NCBI RefSeq assembly: GCF_000420145.1
Contig: NZ_ATUJ01000003.1
Span: 124,001-188,000 of the forward strand
Direction of reading: 5' to 3'
DNA from: Paracoccus zeaxanthinifaciens ATCC 21588
Lineage (GTDB): Bacteria; Pseudomonadota; Alphaproteobacteria; Rhodobacterales; Rhodobacteraceae
Length of the DNA stretch: 64,000 nucleotides
Part shown: one piece after another, positions 14,996-26,332 of the stretch
Numbering within the stretch: position 1 is the first letter of the stretch
How the letters are laid out: every line of letters starts with the position of its first letter
Translations under genes and position numbers: made by a program
The notes under the pieces: model-generated
Told to the model about the DNA's origin: nothing
What the model saw: the letters and a program-made list of their open reading frames with translations, nothing else
The model's database searches: none

Positions 14996-17413
14996 ATGCT
15001 TACCGTGTTCCGTTGGCTTCTGAGGCTGACAGTCGGCCTGATCGTCCTTGCGGTCGTGGCTGCGCTTCTGACCTGGTATTTCGCCGTCAGGTCCCTGCCC
15101 GATTACGACGCCTCGTACCGGGTCGAGGGGATATCCGCCCCGGTCGAGATCGTCCGCTCGACCGAGAACGTGCCCCATATCTTCGGCAAGACGGATGCCG
15201 ACGTGTTCTTCGCCCTGGGGCTTGCCCACGCGCAGGATCGCCTGTTCCAGATGACGATGCTGCGCCGCGCAGCCCAAGGCCGCCTCGCCGAGGTGATGGG
15301 CCCGCAGGCCCTGTCCGCCGACGACCTTGCGCGCAGGCTCGGGCTCTATCGCAACGCGCAGGCATCGCTGGCGTCGCAGGACCAGCCCACCCGCGAGGCG
15401 CTGAACGCCTATGCCGCCGGGGTGAACCAGTGGATCGGCATCGTGAACGACGGGGCGATGGGGCGCGGCGCGCCGGAATTCTTCCTGTTCCCGGATGTCA
15501 TCACCTATTGGACGCCGACCGATTCCCTCGCGATCCTCAAGCTGATGGCCGCAGGCGCGACGGGTGCCGCCACCGACGAGATCATGCGCGCCCGCCTGTC
15601 GCTGGCCGATGCAGAGCACGGGATCGAGATCGCGGCGCGTCCGGGCATCCCTGCCGACCTTCCGGCCTATGCCTCGCTGTTCCCGAACGCGCGCCTGGGC
15701 GTTCCCGAACGCCGCACCGGCCCGCAGGACACCCCCGAGGCGATGGGCTATCTTGCGCCCGGCCCGCAGCTGGGCGGCAATGCCTTCGGCGCCGCGCCCG
15801 ACCGCACGGCGGCGGACGGCACGCTGCTGGCGGTCGACCTGCACAGCAGCCTGACCGCGCCGTCGCTCTATTATCTTGCGCGGTTGCAGCTGCAGGAAGG
15901 CGGCGTGATCGGCGCGACGATTCCGGGCATGCCGGTGATCTTCGCGGGCCGCAGCCCTTCGCTGTCCTGGTCGCTGTCGCCCGCTGCGGTCGACGATGCG
16001 GATATCGCGATCGAGGAGGTCCAGCCCGGCAACAGCGACCGCTACCGCGGCATCGGCGGCTGGACGGGGTTCGACACCCGGTCCGAGACGATCCGCGTGC
16101 TGGACGATGCGCCGCGCACCATCACCCTGCGCGAAACCGCGAACGGCCCCGTGGTGCCCAGCCTTGCCCCCGGCCTGCGCGACGTGACGCCCATCGGCCA
16201 TGTCCCCGCCCTGCGCTGGACGGGCCTGTCGCGCAAGGATGCCAGCATGTCCGCCCTGATCGGCGTGATGCGCGCCCCCGATGTCGCCGCCGCGACCGAG
16301 GCATTGGGCCACATGACCGCCCCCGCGCTGAACGCGATGCTGGCCGACCGGGAGGGCGTGACGCATCTTATGGCCGGCGCGATGCCCGAACGGGCCGAGG
16401 ATCACCCGACCGCAGGCGCGATGCCCAGCCCCGGCTGGCTGCCGCAGGCCGCATGGCGCGGCGTCCTTGCCCTGTCGCGCAACCCCATCGAGGGTCGCGA
16501 CGGCGTCAGCATCGCCACCGAGGAACCGGGACGTTCGGCCATGCGCCACACCCGCCTGACCCGCCTGTTGCAGGACCGCGACATCCATTCGCGCGACAGC
16601 TTCATCGCGGCGCAGCTGGACATCGTCAGCCCCGCCGCCCGCACCCTGCTGCCGCTGGTGGGCGCGGACCTGTGGTTCACCGACGATCCCGCAGCCCCCG
16701 GCACGCCCGAACGCCAGCGCCAGGACGCGCTTGCCCTGCTGGCCGAATGGGACGGCTCCATGAGCGAGCACCTGCCCGAGCCGCTGATCTATTCGGCATG
16801 GATGGCCGCGCTGCAGGACCGCCTGATCCGGGACGAGATCGGTCCCCTGGCCGACGACCTGTTCCGCCTCCAGCCGAACTTCATCGATGCCGTCTATCGC
16901 AACCGCATGGGCGCGTCGCGCTGGTGCGACATCGTCCAAAGCGCCGTCACCGAGGATTGCACCACCATCGCCCGGCAGGCGCTGGACCGCGCGATCCTGG
17001 ACCTTGCCGCGCGTTTCGGTCCCGATGTCGAAAGCTGGCGTTGGGGCGATCAGCACCAGGCGCGGCACATCCATCCGGGCCTCGGCGCGGTGCCTGCGCT
17101 CGGCTGGATCGTGAATATCAACCAATCCGTGTCCGGCGGCGATTTCACCGTGGCACGTTCCGCGACCAAGGGCCGCGGCGACGATCCGTTCCTGGCGCGT
17201 GACGGCGCGGGGTTCCGGGGCGTGTTCGATCTGGCCGATCCCGACAGCTCGGTCTTCGTGACCTCGACGGGGCAATCGGGCCATCCGCTGTCGCGGCATT
17301 ACGACGACCTGTCGGGCCTGTGGCGCCGGGGCGAATACGTCACCATGTCGCTGGACCCCGAACTGGCGCGGGCGGCCGCCACGGGCATCACCACGCTGAC
17401 GCCCAAGCCCTGA
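14996..17413 (+). CDS. Membrane-anchored penicillin acylase family protein, probable pseudoenzyme
   Basis: An 805-residue homologue of the Ntn-hydrolases that include penicillin and acyl-homoserine-lactone acylases. An N-terminal hydrophobic helix (residues about 10-32) should anchor it to the inner membrane facing the periplasm. Family blocks are clear: NVPHIFGKTDADVFFALGLA and HAQDRLFQMTMLRR. At the expected autoprocessing site, where the nucleophile Ser-Asn is normally found, the sequence is GGNAF: Gly260-Gly261-Asn262. The oxyanion-hole segment usually read as Ala-Asn-Asn is ATEEP (507-511). Both catalytic elements thus look lost, although the frame is intact and full length. The start at 14996 is chosen by the anchor; a GTG at 14969 is possible. 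A strong terminator follows. Confidence 0.82.
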   Translation: MLTVFRWLLRLTVGLIVLAVVAALLTWYFAVRSLPDYDASYRVEGISAPVEIVRSTENVPHIFGKTDADVFFALGLAHAQDRLFQMTMLRRAAQGRLAEVMGPQALSADDLARRLGLYRNAQASLASQDQPTREALNAYAAGVNQWIGIVNDGAMGRGAPEFFLFPDVITYWTPTDSLAILKLMAAGATGAATDEIMRARLSLADAEHGIEIAARPGIPADLPAYASLFPNARLGVPERRTGPQDTPEAMGYLAPGPQLGGNAFGAAPDRTAADGTLLAVDLHSSLTAPSLYYLARLQLQEGGVIGATIPGMPVIFAGRSPSLSWSLSPAAVDDADIAIEEVQPGNSDRYRGIGGWTGFDTRSETIRVLDDAPRTITLRETANGPVVPSLAPGLRDVTPIGHVPALRWTGLSRKDASMSALIGVMRAPDVAAATEALGHMTAPALNAMLADREGVTHLMAGAMPERAEDHPTAGAMPSPGWLPQAAWRGVLALSRNPIEGRDGVSIATEEPGRSAMRHTRLTRLLQDRDIHSRDSFIAAQLDIVSPAARTLLPLVGADLWFTDDPAAPGTPERQRQDALALLAEWDGSMSEHLPEPLIYSAWMAALQDRLIRDEIGPLADDLFRLQPNFIDAVYRNRMGASRWCDIVQSAVTEDCTTIARQALDRAILDLAARFGPDVESWRWGDQHQARHIHPGLGAVPALGWIVNINQSVSGGDFTVARSATKGRGDDPFLARDGAGFRGVFDLADPDSSVFVTSTGQSGHPLSRHYDDLSGLWRRGEYVTMSLDPELARAAATGITTLTPKP

Positions 17414-17418
17414 AAAGA

Positions 17419-17444
17419 AAACGGGGGCCGACCGGCCCCCGTTT
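17419..17444. terminator. Bidirectional terminator between acylase homologue and lpd
   Basis: Perfect 11-bp stem AAACGGGGGCC / GGCCCCCGTTT around GACC, between convergent genes and symmetrical in its A/T flanks. Confidence 0.92.
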
Positions 17445-17465
17445 CGCATTCACCCCCTGCGGCGA

Positions 17466-18860
17466 TCAGAAGTGGATCGCGCGCCCATACGCGTCCAGCA
17501 CGGATTCGTGCATCATCTCGGACAGGGTCGGGTGCGGGAAGACGGTCTCCATCAGGTCCTCCTCGGTGGTCTCCAGCTGGCGACCCACGACATAGCCCTG
17601 GATCAGCTCGGTCACCTCGGCGCCGACCATGTGCGCGCCCAGCAGCTCGCCCGTCTTGCCGTCGAAGATGGTCTTGACCAGCCCCTCGGGTTCGCCGAGC
17701 GCAATGGCCTTGCCGTTGCCGATGAAGGGGAACTTGCCGACCTTGATGTCATAGCCCGCTTCCTTGGCCTTGGCCTCGGTCATGCCGACGGATGCGACCT
17801 GCGGATGGCAATAGGTGCAGCCCGCGATGCTGCCCGGCTTGATCGGATGCGGCTTGCCGCCCGCGATCAGTTCCGCGACCATCACGCCCTCGTGGCTGGC
17901 CTTGTGCGCCAGCCAGGGCGCGCCCGCCAGATCGCCGATGGCAAAGACGCCCTCGACGCCGGTGCGGCAGTATTCGTCCGTCACGACATGGGTGCGGTCG
18001 ACCTTGATCCCGGCCTCTTCCAGGCCCAGGCCTTCGGTATTGCCCACGATGCCCACGGCCGAGATGACGGTGTCGAACTCCATCGTATGGGTCTTGCCGC
18101 CGGTCTCGATATGCGCGGTGACCTTGTCGCCCTTGCGGTCCAGCTTCTTGACCGTCGCCTTCTCCATGATCGTCATGCCCTGCTTGACGAACTGCTTCTT
18201 GGCGAAGGCGCTGATCTCGGCATCCTCGACCGGCAGGACACGGTCCATGACCTCGACCACGGTCGTGTCGGCGCCGAGCGTGTTGTAGAAGCTGGCGAAT
18301 TCGATCCCGATCGCGCCCGAGCCGATGACCAGCAGCTTCTTGGGCATGTGCGGCGGCTGCAGCGCATGCTTGTAGTTCCAGACCAGCTTGCCATCGGGTT
18401 CGAGGCCCGGCAGCTCGCGCGCACGCGCGCCGGTGGCCAGCACGATGGATTTCGCGGTGATCTCCTCGGTGCCCTTGTCGGTCTTGACGGTGACCTTGCC
18501 CTTGCCGGCCAGGGTCGCCTCGCCCATGATCGTGGTGACCTTGTTCTTCTTGAACAGGTGCCCGATCCCGCCCGACAGCTGCTTGGCGACGCCGCGCGAC
18601 CGTTTGACCACGGCATCGAGGTCATAGCCGATACCGTCGGCCTTCAGGCCGAATTCCTTGGCGCGATGCATCAGGTGGAACACCTCGGACGACCGCAGCA
18701 TCGCCTTGGTCGGGATGCAGCCCCAGTTCAGGCAGATCCCGCCCAGATGCTCTCGTTCGATGCAGGCCACCTTCAGGCCCAGCTGCGCGCCACGGATCGC
18801 GGCGACATAGCCGCCCGGTCCGGCGCCGATCACCACCATGTCGAAATTCTGGGCCATCAT
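17466..18860 (-). CDS. lpdA: Dihydrolipoyl dehydrogenase (E3)
   Basis: FAD flavoprotein that reoxidises dihydrolipoyl groups of 2-oxoacid dehydrogenase complexes or the glycine cleavage system with NAD+. The 464-residue protein has FAD-binding VVIGAGPGGYVAAIRGAQLG (about residues 9-28), the redox-active disulfide GGICLNWGCIPTKAML (about 40-55), the NAD site LLVIGSGAIGIEFASFYNTL (about 177-196) and the C-terminal His-Glu couple FPHPTLSEMMHE. No E1 or E2 genes are adjacent in the window. Two consecutive ATGs are available (18860 and 18857) behind a GGGGGA site; the second has the better spacing. Confidence 0.96.
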   Translation of the reverse strand: MMAQNFDMVVIGAGPGGYVAAIRGAQLGLKVACIEREHLGGICLNWGCIPTKAMLRSSEVFHLMHRAKEFGLKADGIGYDLDAVVKRSRGVAKQLSGGIGHLFKKNKVTTIMGEATLAGKGKVTVKTDKGTEEITAKSIVLATGARARELPGLEPDGKLVWNYKHALQPPHMPKKLLVIGSGAIGIEFASFYNTLGADTTVVEVMDRVLPVEDAEISAFAKKQFVKQGMTIMEKATVKKLDRKGDKVTAHIETGGKTHTMEFDTVISAVGIVGNTEGLGLEEAGIKVDRTHVVTDEYCRTGVEGVFAIGDLAGAPWLAHKASHEGVMVAELIAGGKPHPIKPGSIAGCTYCHPQVASVGMTEAKAKEAGYDIKVGKFPFIGNGKAIALGEPEGLVKTIFDGKTGELLGAHMVGAEVTELIQGYVVGRQLETTEEDLMETVFPHPTLSEMMHESVLDAYGRAIHF

Positions 18861-18949
18861 GTCCCCCGGCTGACTGAGATTTAGTTCAGCGTTAAATCAT
18901 TTCGGGGGTGGCAGCAAGCCGGGCCCTGTTCCGGGCCCGGCGGCGATCG

Positions 18950-20314
18950 TCAGGACTGGCGGGGTTCCGCGTCGGGTTCCTGGTCCTCGGCGGGCTCGGA
19001 CGGTTCCAGCGCGTCGCGGTCCAGCCCCTCGCCGTCCAGCTCGGGCTGGTCCTCCTGCACCTCGTCCTCGGGCTGTTCCTCGGTGGAATCCTGCGCCTCG
19101 TCCATGAGCGCCTCGACGATGACCGTCGTGGCGTTCGGGCCGATGACGGCATAGTTGCCCTGCTCCTCGACCGTGAGGCTGGCGCGCTGCGTCGACCGCC
19201 ACCCGGCATAGGCCGTCAGAAGCGCCAGAAGCACGCCCATGTAGATCCAGAACCCGTCCGGCCCCACGACGCCCATCAGCCAACCCGTCAGGATCGGTCC
19301 GGCCATCGACCCCACGCCATAGATGAACATCAGGCCCGCGGAAGCCGAGGCCATGTCCGACTGGTCGAGGTAATCGTTCGTGTAGGCCAGCAGCAATGCA
19401 TAGATGGGGTTCGCGGCCCCGCCCATGATCGCCCCCGCGATCACGAGGCCCAGGGTGCCCGGCTGGATGGCGATGACGGCCAGCCCGCAAATGCTGCCGA
19501 CCGCCGCCATGATCAGCACGACGCGGCGGCGATCCGTCCGGTCCGAGATCCAGCCGACGGGATATTGCAGCACCAGCCCGCCCGCATAGCTTGCCGCCAC
19601 GAACAGCGAGATCTGCGCCACCGACAGCCCGACCTGCGCCCCCCAGACCGAGGACATGCCCGACAGCACGGCCAGCACGCCCCCCATCAGGAAGACGCCG
19701 ACGCAACCCAGGGGCGATGCGCGATACAGCTCGGCAAAGCTCATCCGCTTGATCGTCTCGAACTGGGGTGCGGGCTTGGCCGACAGCAGGATCGGCGTGA
19801 AGGCCAGCGAAACCAGAACCGAGGGGATGACGAAGAGCAGGAAGCCCGCGGGATCGGCCGTGTTCAGCAGCAATTGCGCGACCACGATGCCCAGCAGCTG
19901 CACGATCATGTAGGCCGACAGCGCCTGCCCGCGATTGGCATTGGTGGAACCCGCGTTCAGCCAGCTTTCGGCCGAGATGTACACCCCGCAGAAGCAATAG
20001 CCGATCAGGAAGCGCAGGATGGTCCAGGCGATCCAGTGCGGCTCGACCGGGAACAGGATCAGCGTGGCGGAAATCAGCGATCCGAGCGCCGCGAAGACGC
20101 GCACATGGCCCACGTTCTGGATCAGGCCGGGGACGGTCAGGCTGCCGACAAGGAAGCCGCCGAAATAGCCGGCCATGACCAGCGACATCTGGAAGGTCGG
20201 GATACCCTCGATCCCGCCGCGGATGCCCAGCAGCGTGCCCTGCATCCCGTTGCCCACCATCAGCAGCAGGATGCCCAGGAAAAGGGGCCAGGTTGTGCGC
20301 AGCACGGAGGTCAT
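18950..20314 (-). CDS. MFS transporter with long acidic C-terminal tail
   Basis: A 454-residue 12-helix major facilitator. The N-terminus MTSVLRTTWPLFLGILLLMV enters helix 1. The inter-helix loop WISDRTDRRRVVLIMAA (around residue 265) is the repeated MFS motif A. After the last helix (ending near residue 380) a tail of about 70 residues is dominated by Asp, Glu, Pro and Gln and has no counterpart in ordinary MFS carriers. The family looks like the sugar/drug-type transporters similar to YcaD, but the substrate is unknown. A hairpin (GCCGGGCCC/GGGCCCGGC, 18918-18941) follows without a U-tract. Confidence 0.88.
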   Translation of the reverse strand: MTSVLRTTWPLFLGILLLMVGNGMQGTLLGIRGGIEGIPTFQMSLVMAGYFGGFLVGSLTVPGLIQNVGHVRVFAALGSLISATLILFPVEPHWIAWTILRFLIGYCFCGVYISAESWLNAGSTNANRGQALSAYMIVQLLGIVVAQLLLNTADPAGFLLFVIPSVLVSLAFTPILLSAKPAPQFETIKRMSFAELYRASPLGCVGVFLMGGVLAVLSGMSSVWGAQVGLSVAQISLFVAASYAGGLVLQYPVGWISDRTDRRRVVLIMAAVGSICGLAVIAIQPGTLGLVIAGAIMGGAANPIYALLLAYTNDYLDQSDMASASAGLMFIYGVGSMAGPILTGWLMGVVGPDGFWIYMGVLLALLTAYAGWRSTQRASLTVEEQGNYAVIGPNATTVIVEALMDEAQDSTEEQPEDEVQEDQPELDGEGLDRDALEPSEPAEDQEPDAEPRQS

Positions 20315-20395
20315 GGGCAGGCTCGTTTGTCAGCAGGGGAATCGGAACGCTTCGCCTAGCGCCGATAACACAGCCGCCATGACCTTTAAACGACC

Positions 20396-21463
20396 CTAGG
20401 GGATCAAAAGCGACGCATCGCCATAGCTGAAGAAACGATAGCGTGAAGCGACCGCATGGTCGTAGATCGCGCGGATCCGGTCCTGCCCCATCAGCGCCGA
20501 AACCAGCATCAGCAGCGTCGATTTCGGCAGGTGGAAATTCGTCATCAGCGCGTCGGCCACGCGGAAGGCATGCCCCGGATAGATGAAGATGTCGGTCTTG
20601 CCCGCGAAGGGCGCGATGGGCGCATCGCCCGCAGCCGGGTTGAGCGCCGGATCGGCGGCCGATTCGATCAGGCGCAGGGCCGTGGTGCCGACGGGAATGA
20701 CGCGGCGACCCTCCGCCTTGGCGGCATTGATGCGGGCGGCGGCATCAGGGGTGACCTGGCCCCATTCCGAATGCATGCGGTGGGTCGTCACGTCATCGAC
20801 CTTGACCGGCAGGAAGGTCCCGGCACCGACATGCAGCGTGACATGCACGAACTCGACCCCGCGTTCGCGCAGCGCCTCCAGCAGGGGCGCGTCGAAATGC
20901 AGGCTGGCGGTGGGGGCCGCGACGGCGCCCTGGTTCTCGGCCCAGACGGTCTGGTAATCGTCGTGGTCCTGTTCGTCGGGCGCGCGCAGCGCCGCGATAT
21001 AGGGCGGCAGCGGCATCGCGCCGACCTGCGCCAGCGCCCGGTCGAAGGCGTCTCCCTCTGCGTCGAAGACCAGCCGCAACCCGCCATCCGCGATCTGGGC
21101 GACGGTGGCCGACAGGTCGGGACCGAAGCGGATCACCTCGCCCTCGCGCAGCTTGCGCAGGGGCTTGGCCAGTGCATGCCAGCCCTCGGATGCGGGCTCC
21201 AGCAGCGTGACCTCGATCTTCGCGACGGCCTCGCCCTCCGGGGTCTGGCGGGTGCGCGTGCCGGCCAGGCGCGCGGGAATGACCTTGGTGTCGTTCAGCA
21301 CCAGCACGTCGCCCGCGCGCAGGATCTGCGGCAGATCGAAGACGTGCCTGTCCGCGATGGCGTCACCTTCCGCCAGCAGCAGTCGCGCATGGCTGCGCGG
21401 GCGCGCGGGGCGCGTCGCGATCAGCCCCTCGGGCAGGTCGAAATCGAAATCCGAAAGCTTCAT
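20396..21463 (-). CDS. queA: S-adenosylmethionine:tRNA ribosyltransferase-isomerase
   Basis: Transfers and isomerises the ribosyl group of SAM onto preQ1 at tRNA position 34 to make epoxyqueuosine. The 355-residue protein starts [20 protein letters not shown], typical of Que[15 protein letters not shown] and [20 protein letters not shown] are family blocks. The C-terminal [19 protein letters not shown] is the strongest signature. I start at 21463 because the family N-terminus begins there; the frame is open a little further upstream. It is divergent from bfd. No other queuosine gene is in the window. Confidence 0.95.
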   Translation of the reverse strand: MKLSDFDFDLPEGLIATRPARPRSHARLLLAEGDAIADRHVFDLPQILRAGDVLVLNDTKVIPARLAGTRTRQTPEGEAVAKIEVTLLEPASEGWHALAKPLRKLREGEVIRFGPDLSATVAQIADGGLRLVFDAEGDAFDRALAQVGAMPLPPYIAALRAPDEQDHDDYQTVWAENQGAVAAPTASLHFDAPLLEALRERGVEFVHVTLHVGAGTFLPVKVDDVTTHRMHSEWGQVTPDAAARINAAKAEGRRVIPVGTTALRLIESAADPALNPAAGDAPIAPFAGKTDIFIYPGHAFRVADALMTNFHLPKSTLLMLVSALMGQDRIRAIYDHAVASRYRFFSYGDASLLIP

Positions 21464-21579
21464 GTGCGGGCTTCTGCGCCAGCCCCGGCCCTCCGTCAAG
21501 AAGGCTTGATGACCGACCAAAGAAGTCGGGCTTTACTTTTCCGATGGAATTGGTCAGAGATTGCGCGGAAGGAGCCCGC

Positions 21580-21873
21580 ATGATCGTCTGTCACTGCACC
21601 CAGATTTCCGACCGGGACATCCGCGCAGCCATCGACTGGATGCGCGAGGCCGATCCCCAGACCATCATCACGCCGGGCAAGATCTATCATGCCCTTGGCA
21701 AGCGTGCCGATTGCGGTGGTTGCATGCCACTGTTTCTGGACACCATGCGTGCCTGCGATAAGCTGGGTGTCGCGCCGCCGATTTTGCGGCCCGGAACAGA
21801 CAGCTACAAGGAACGCAGCCATGAAGGGCGACCCCAAGGTCATCGAATATCTCAACGCCGCGCTTCGGTCTGA
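21580..21873 (+). CDS. bfd: Bacterioferritin-associated (2Fe-2S) ferredoxin
   Basis: Small [2Fe-2S] protein that reduces the ferric core of bacterioferritin to release iron. The cysteine pattern fits: CHC near the N-terminus ([17 protein letters not shown]) and CGGC near residue 57 ([10 protein letters not shown]). At 97 residues it is longer than the minimal Bfd of about 65, because the frame runs 53 bases into bfr. GGAAGGAG precedes the ATG at 21580. The overlap, with the bfr ribosome site AAGGA lying inside the bfd coding sequence, implies coupled translation of electron donor and iron store. Confidence 0.9.
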   Translation: MIVCHCTQISDRDIRAAIDWMREADPQTIITPGKIYHALGKRADCGGCMPLFLDTMRACDKLGVAPPILRPGTDSYKERSHEGRPQGHRISQRRASV

Positions 21874-22318
21874 GCTGACCGCGGTCAGCCAGTACTGGCT
21901 CCACTATCGCCTGCAGGAAGACTGGGGCTTCGGCAAGATCGCGAAGAAATCGCGCGAGGAATCGATCGAGGAGATGCACCACGCCGATCGCCTGATCGAG
22001 CGAATCATCTTCCTCGAAGGGCATCCGAACCTGCAGAAGCTGGACCCGCTGCGCATCGGGCAGGACCTGAAGGAAACGCTGGAAAGCGACCTTGCCGCCG
22101 AACACGAGGCCCGCACCCTCTATATCGAGGCGCGGGATTATTGCGAGAGCGTGGGCGATTACGTCAGCAAGAACCTGTTCGAGAACCTGATCCAGGACGA
22201 GGAAGGCCATATCGACTTCCTCGAGACCCAGCTGGGCCTGTACGAGACGATCGGCGCCCAGAACTATGGCCACCTGAACGCAAGCCCCGCGGATCAGGCC
22301 GAGAAGGACGACGCCTGA
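21821..22318 (+). CDS. bfr: Bacterioferritin
   Basis: Haem-containing 24-mer ferritin that oxidises Fe(II) and stores it. The 165 residues carry the full diiron ferroxidase set at the usual numbers: Glu18, Glu51, His54, Glu94, Glu127 and His130. Met52, the haem axial ligand, sits in [18 protein letters not shown]. It begins 53 bases before bfd ends. I see no recognisable Fur or Irr box upstream of the pair. It ends before a palindromic stem-loop shared with the convergent gph. Confidence 0.97.
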   Translation: MKGDPKVIEYLNAALRSELTAVSQYWLHYRLQEDWGFGKIAKKSREESIEEMHHADRLIERIIFLEGHPNLQKLDPLRIGQDLKETLESDLAAEHEARTLYIEARDYCESVGDYVSKNLFENLIQDEEGHIDFLETQLGLYETIGAQNYGHLNASPADQAEKDDA

Positions 22319-22326
22319 AACATGGA

Positions 22327-22348
22327 CAAGGGGGCCGCGGCCCCCTTG
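22327..22348. terminator. Palindromic stem-loop between bfr and gph
   Basis: CAAGGGGGCC-GC-GGCCCCCTTG lies between convergent stops; the stem is perfect but there is only a short T-run, so termination strength is uncertain. Confidence 0.6.
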
Positions 22349-22349
22349 C

Positions 22350-23024
22350 CTATGCCAGCCAGTCGCGCGCCAGGCCCGGCAGCGCGTCGAAATGGTCCAG
22401 CATCGCATCGGGCGCCAGCCGGCCGATCGCAGCACCCTCGGGGCCGAAGCTGACCAGCGCCACGCGCACGCCCGCCGCGGCAGCCGTCTTGCGGTCGGTT
22501 TCCGTATCCCCGATCAGGAAGGACCGCGCCACGGTGCCGCCCGCCTGTTCGACCGCCGCCTGGTAGGGGCGCGGATCGGGTTTGCGCACCGGCAGCGTGT
22601 CCGCGCCGATCATCGCGGCGAAGCGGTCGCGGATGCCCAGCCTTTGCAGCAGATCCTCGGCCAGGCCCGCGGGCTTGTTGGTGCAGACCGACAGGATGTG
22701 CCCGTCCGCCGCCAGCCGGTCCAGCGCAGCCTCGACCCCGGGATAGAGCCGCGTGTGCACCGCGATGGCCGCGCCATAGTGATCCAGCAGGCGGTGGAAA
22801 TCCTGGTCCTCGGCCTCGGGGGGGATCAGCACGTCCTGCGGCGCGCGCGCATATCCGGCCCGCAGCATCGCGCGCCCGCCATGGAACGCGATCAGCGCGT
22901 CGGCCACCGGATCCAGCAGATCGCCAAGGCCACGCCCGCGAAAGCACGCATTCGCCGCCGCGATCAGATCGCCCGACGTATCGGCCAGCGTCCCGTCCAG
23001 ATCGAAGACCACCGTTCCCGCCAT
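22350..23024 (-). CDS. gph: Phosphoglycolate phosphatase-like HAD hydrolase
   Basis: A 224-residue haloacid dehalogenase-fold phosphatase. Motif I is VVFDLDGTLADTSGDL (catalytic Asp8, Asp10). Motif II is VCTNKPAGLAEDLL (about residue 114). Motif III/IV is KPDPRPYQAAV with IGDTETDRKTAAAAG (about 150-185). A helical cap domain is inserted after motif I. This pattern fits Gph, which removes 2-phosphoglycolate, although substrate range in the family is broad. AAGGAGG sits five bases before the ATG. It is divergent from glmU. Confidence 0.9.
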   Translation of the reverse strand: MAGTVVFDLDGTLADTSGDLIAAANACFRGRGLGDLLDPVADALIAFHGGRAMLRAGYARAPQDVLIPPEAEDQDFHRLLDHYGAAIAVHTRLYPGVEAALDRLAADGHILSVCTNKPAGLAEDLLQRLGIRDRFAAMIGADTLPVRKPDPRPYQAAVEQAGGTVARSFLIGDTETDRKTAAAAGVRVALVSFGPEGAAIGRLAPDAMLDHFDALPGLARDWLA

Positions 23025-23138
23025 TCATGCCTCCTTCGAAACGATCCGAAAACAAAGGTGAATGCGCCGGGGCTTTCCAGCGCACCCCGCCCCGATTAGA
23101 ACGCCGGGGCAAGAAAGCAAACAGGCGATGGGGTCGGC

Positions 23139-24481
23139 ATGTCGGAAAATGCGGTGGCAGTGGTAATCCTTGCGGCGGGTCAGGGCAGCCGCATGCAGTC
23201 TGACCTGCCAAAGGTCCTTCACCGCCTGGGCGGCGTGCCGCTGGTGGGGCACGCGCTGTCGGGCGCGCGCAGCCTGGACCCCGAACAGATCGTCGTCGTG
23301 ACGGGCCACGGATCTGACGCCGTGTCGCGCGCGGTCGCCAAGCTGGACCCCGAGGTGCAATGCGTGCTTCAGGCCGAACAGCTGGGCACCGGCCATGCCG
23401 TCCAGCAGGCCCTGCCCCAGCTGGAAGGGTTCCAGGGCAAGGTCGTCATCCTCTATGGCGACACCCCCTTCATCGGCGAGGATACGCTGGCCGCGCTGTC
23501 CAGCCACGATGCCGACCTCGTGGTGCTGGGCTTCGAGGCCGAGGATCCGGGCCGCTATGGCCGCCTGGTCGTGACCGACAAGGGGCTGGAACGGATCGTC
23601 GAATACAAGGATGCCGACGAGGCCACGCGCCAGATCGCGCTGTGCAATTCGGGCGTCATGGCGCTGGACGCGGACCTGCTGCGCCTGCTGATCGTGCGCC
23701 TGTCGGACGACAATGCCGCCGGCGAATACTATCTGACCGACCTGGTGGCGCTGGCCCGCGCCGAAGGCCGCCGCGCCGATGTCGTCACCTGCGACGAGGA
23801 AGAGACCCTCGGCATCAACACCCGCGCCGAGCTGGCCCGCGCCGAGGCGCTGTTCCAGTCCCGCGCCCGCGCCCGCGCGATGGATGACGGCGTCACCCTG
23901 TCCGATCCCGGCAGCGTGTTCTTCGCGCAGGACACCGTGATCGGACGCGATGCGATCATCGGGCAGAACGTGGTCTTCGGCCCCGGCGTCACGATCGAAT
24001 CGGGGGCCGAGGTGCTGCCCTTCTGCCATCTCGAAGGCTGCCATCTCAGCGCGGGCGCGACGGTCGGTCCCTTCGCCCGCCTGCGCCCCGGCGCGGAACT
24101 GGGCGGCGACGTCCATGTCGGCAACTTCGTCGAAATCAAGAACACCGTCCTGGACGAGGGCGTGAAGGTCGGGCACCTGACCTATCTGGGCGACGCGCAT
24201 GTGGGCGAGGCCACGAATATCGGCGCGGGCACGATCACCTGCAACTATGACGGCGTGATGAAGCATCGCACCACCATCGGCGCGCGCGCCTTCATCGGCA
24301 GCGACACGATGCTGGTCGCCCCCGTGACCGTCGGCGCGGACGCGATGACCGGATCGGGTTCGGTCATCACCGAGGACGTGCCCGACGGCGCATTGGCGAT
24401 CGGACGCGCGCGCCAGGCCACGAAACCCGGCCTTGCGACGCGCCTGATGGCCGCGCTGCGTGCCAAGAAGGAGACGCGCTG

Positions 24482-24482
<1 letters not shown>
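23139..24482 (+). CDS. glmU: Bifunctional UDP-GlcNAc pyrophosphorylase / GlcN-1-P acetyltransferase
   Basis: Makes UDP-N-acetylglucosamine, precursor of peptidoglycan and lipid A, in two steps. The N-terminal uridylyltransferase domain (about residues 1-230) has VVILAAGQGSRMQSDLPKVL, the nucleotide-binding Lys motif and EQLGTGHAVQQALP. The C-terminal acetyltransferase is a left-handed beta-helix of hexapeptide repeats (about 250-447) with GAGTITCNYDGVMKHRTTIG. The 447-residue length is normal. Its stop overlaps the glmS start by one base, so two consecutive enzymes of the hexosamine pathway are translationally coupled. Confidence 0.97.
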
Positions 24483-26299
<1,817 letters not shown>

Positions 26300-26302
26300 C
26301 AT

Positions 26303-26330
26303 AAGGCCCGCCGATCATGGCGGGCCTTTT
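26303..26330. terminator. Bidirectional terminator between glmS and trmB
   Basis: AAGGCCCGCC / GGCGGGCCTT stem, 6-base loop, TTTT on the plus strand, between convergent genes. Confidence 0.9.
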
Positions 26331-26332
26331 CA

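Noticed and set aside
14852-17449. A long minus-strand open frame opposite the penicillin-acylase homologue
   Set aside because: The same GC-bias artefact. The plus-strand frame has clear family blocks and a membrane anchor, the minus frame has none.
18918-18941. A rho-independent terminator after the MFS gene
   Set aside because: The stem is good, but no U-run follows on the minus strand, so I mention it only in the gene entry.
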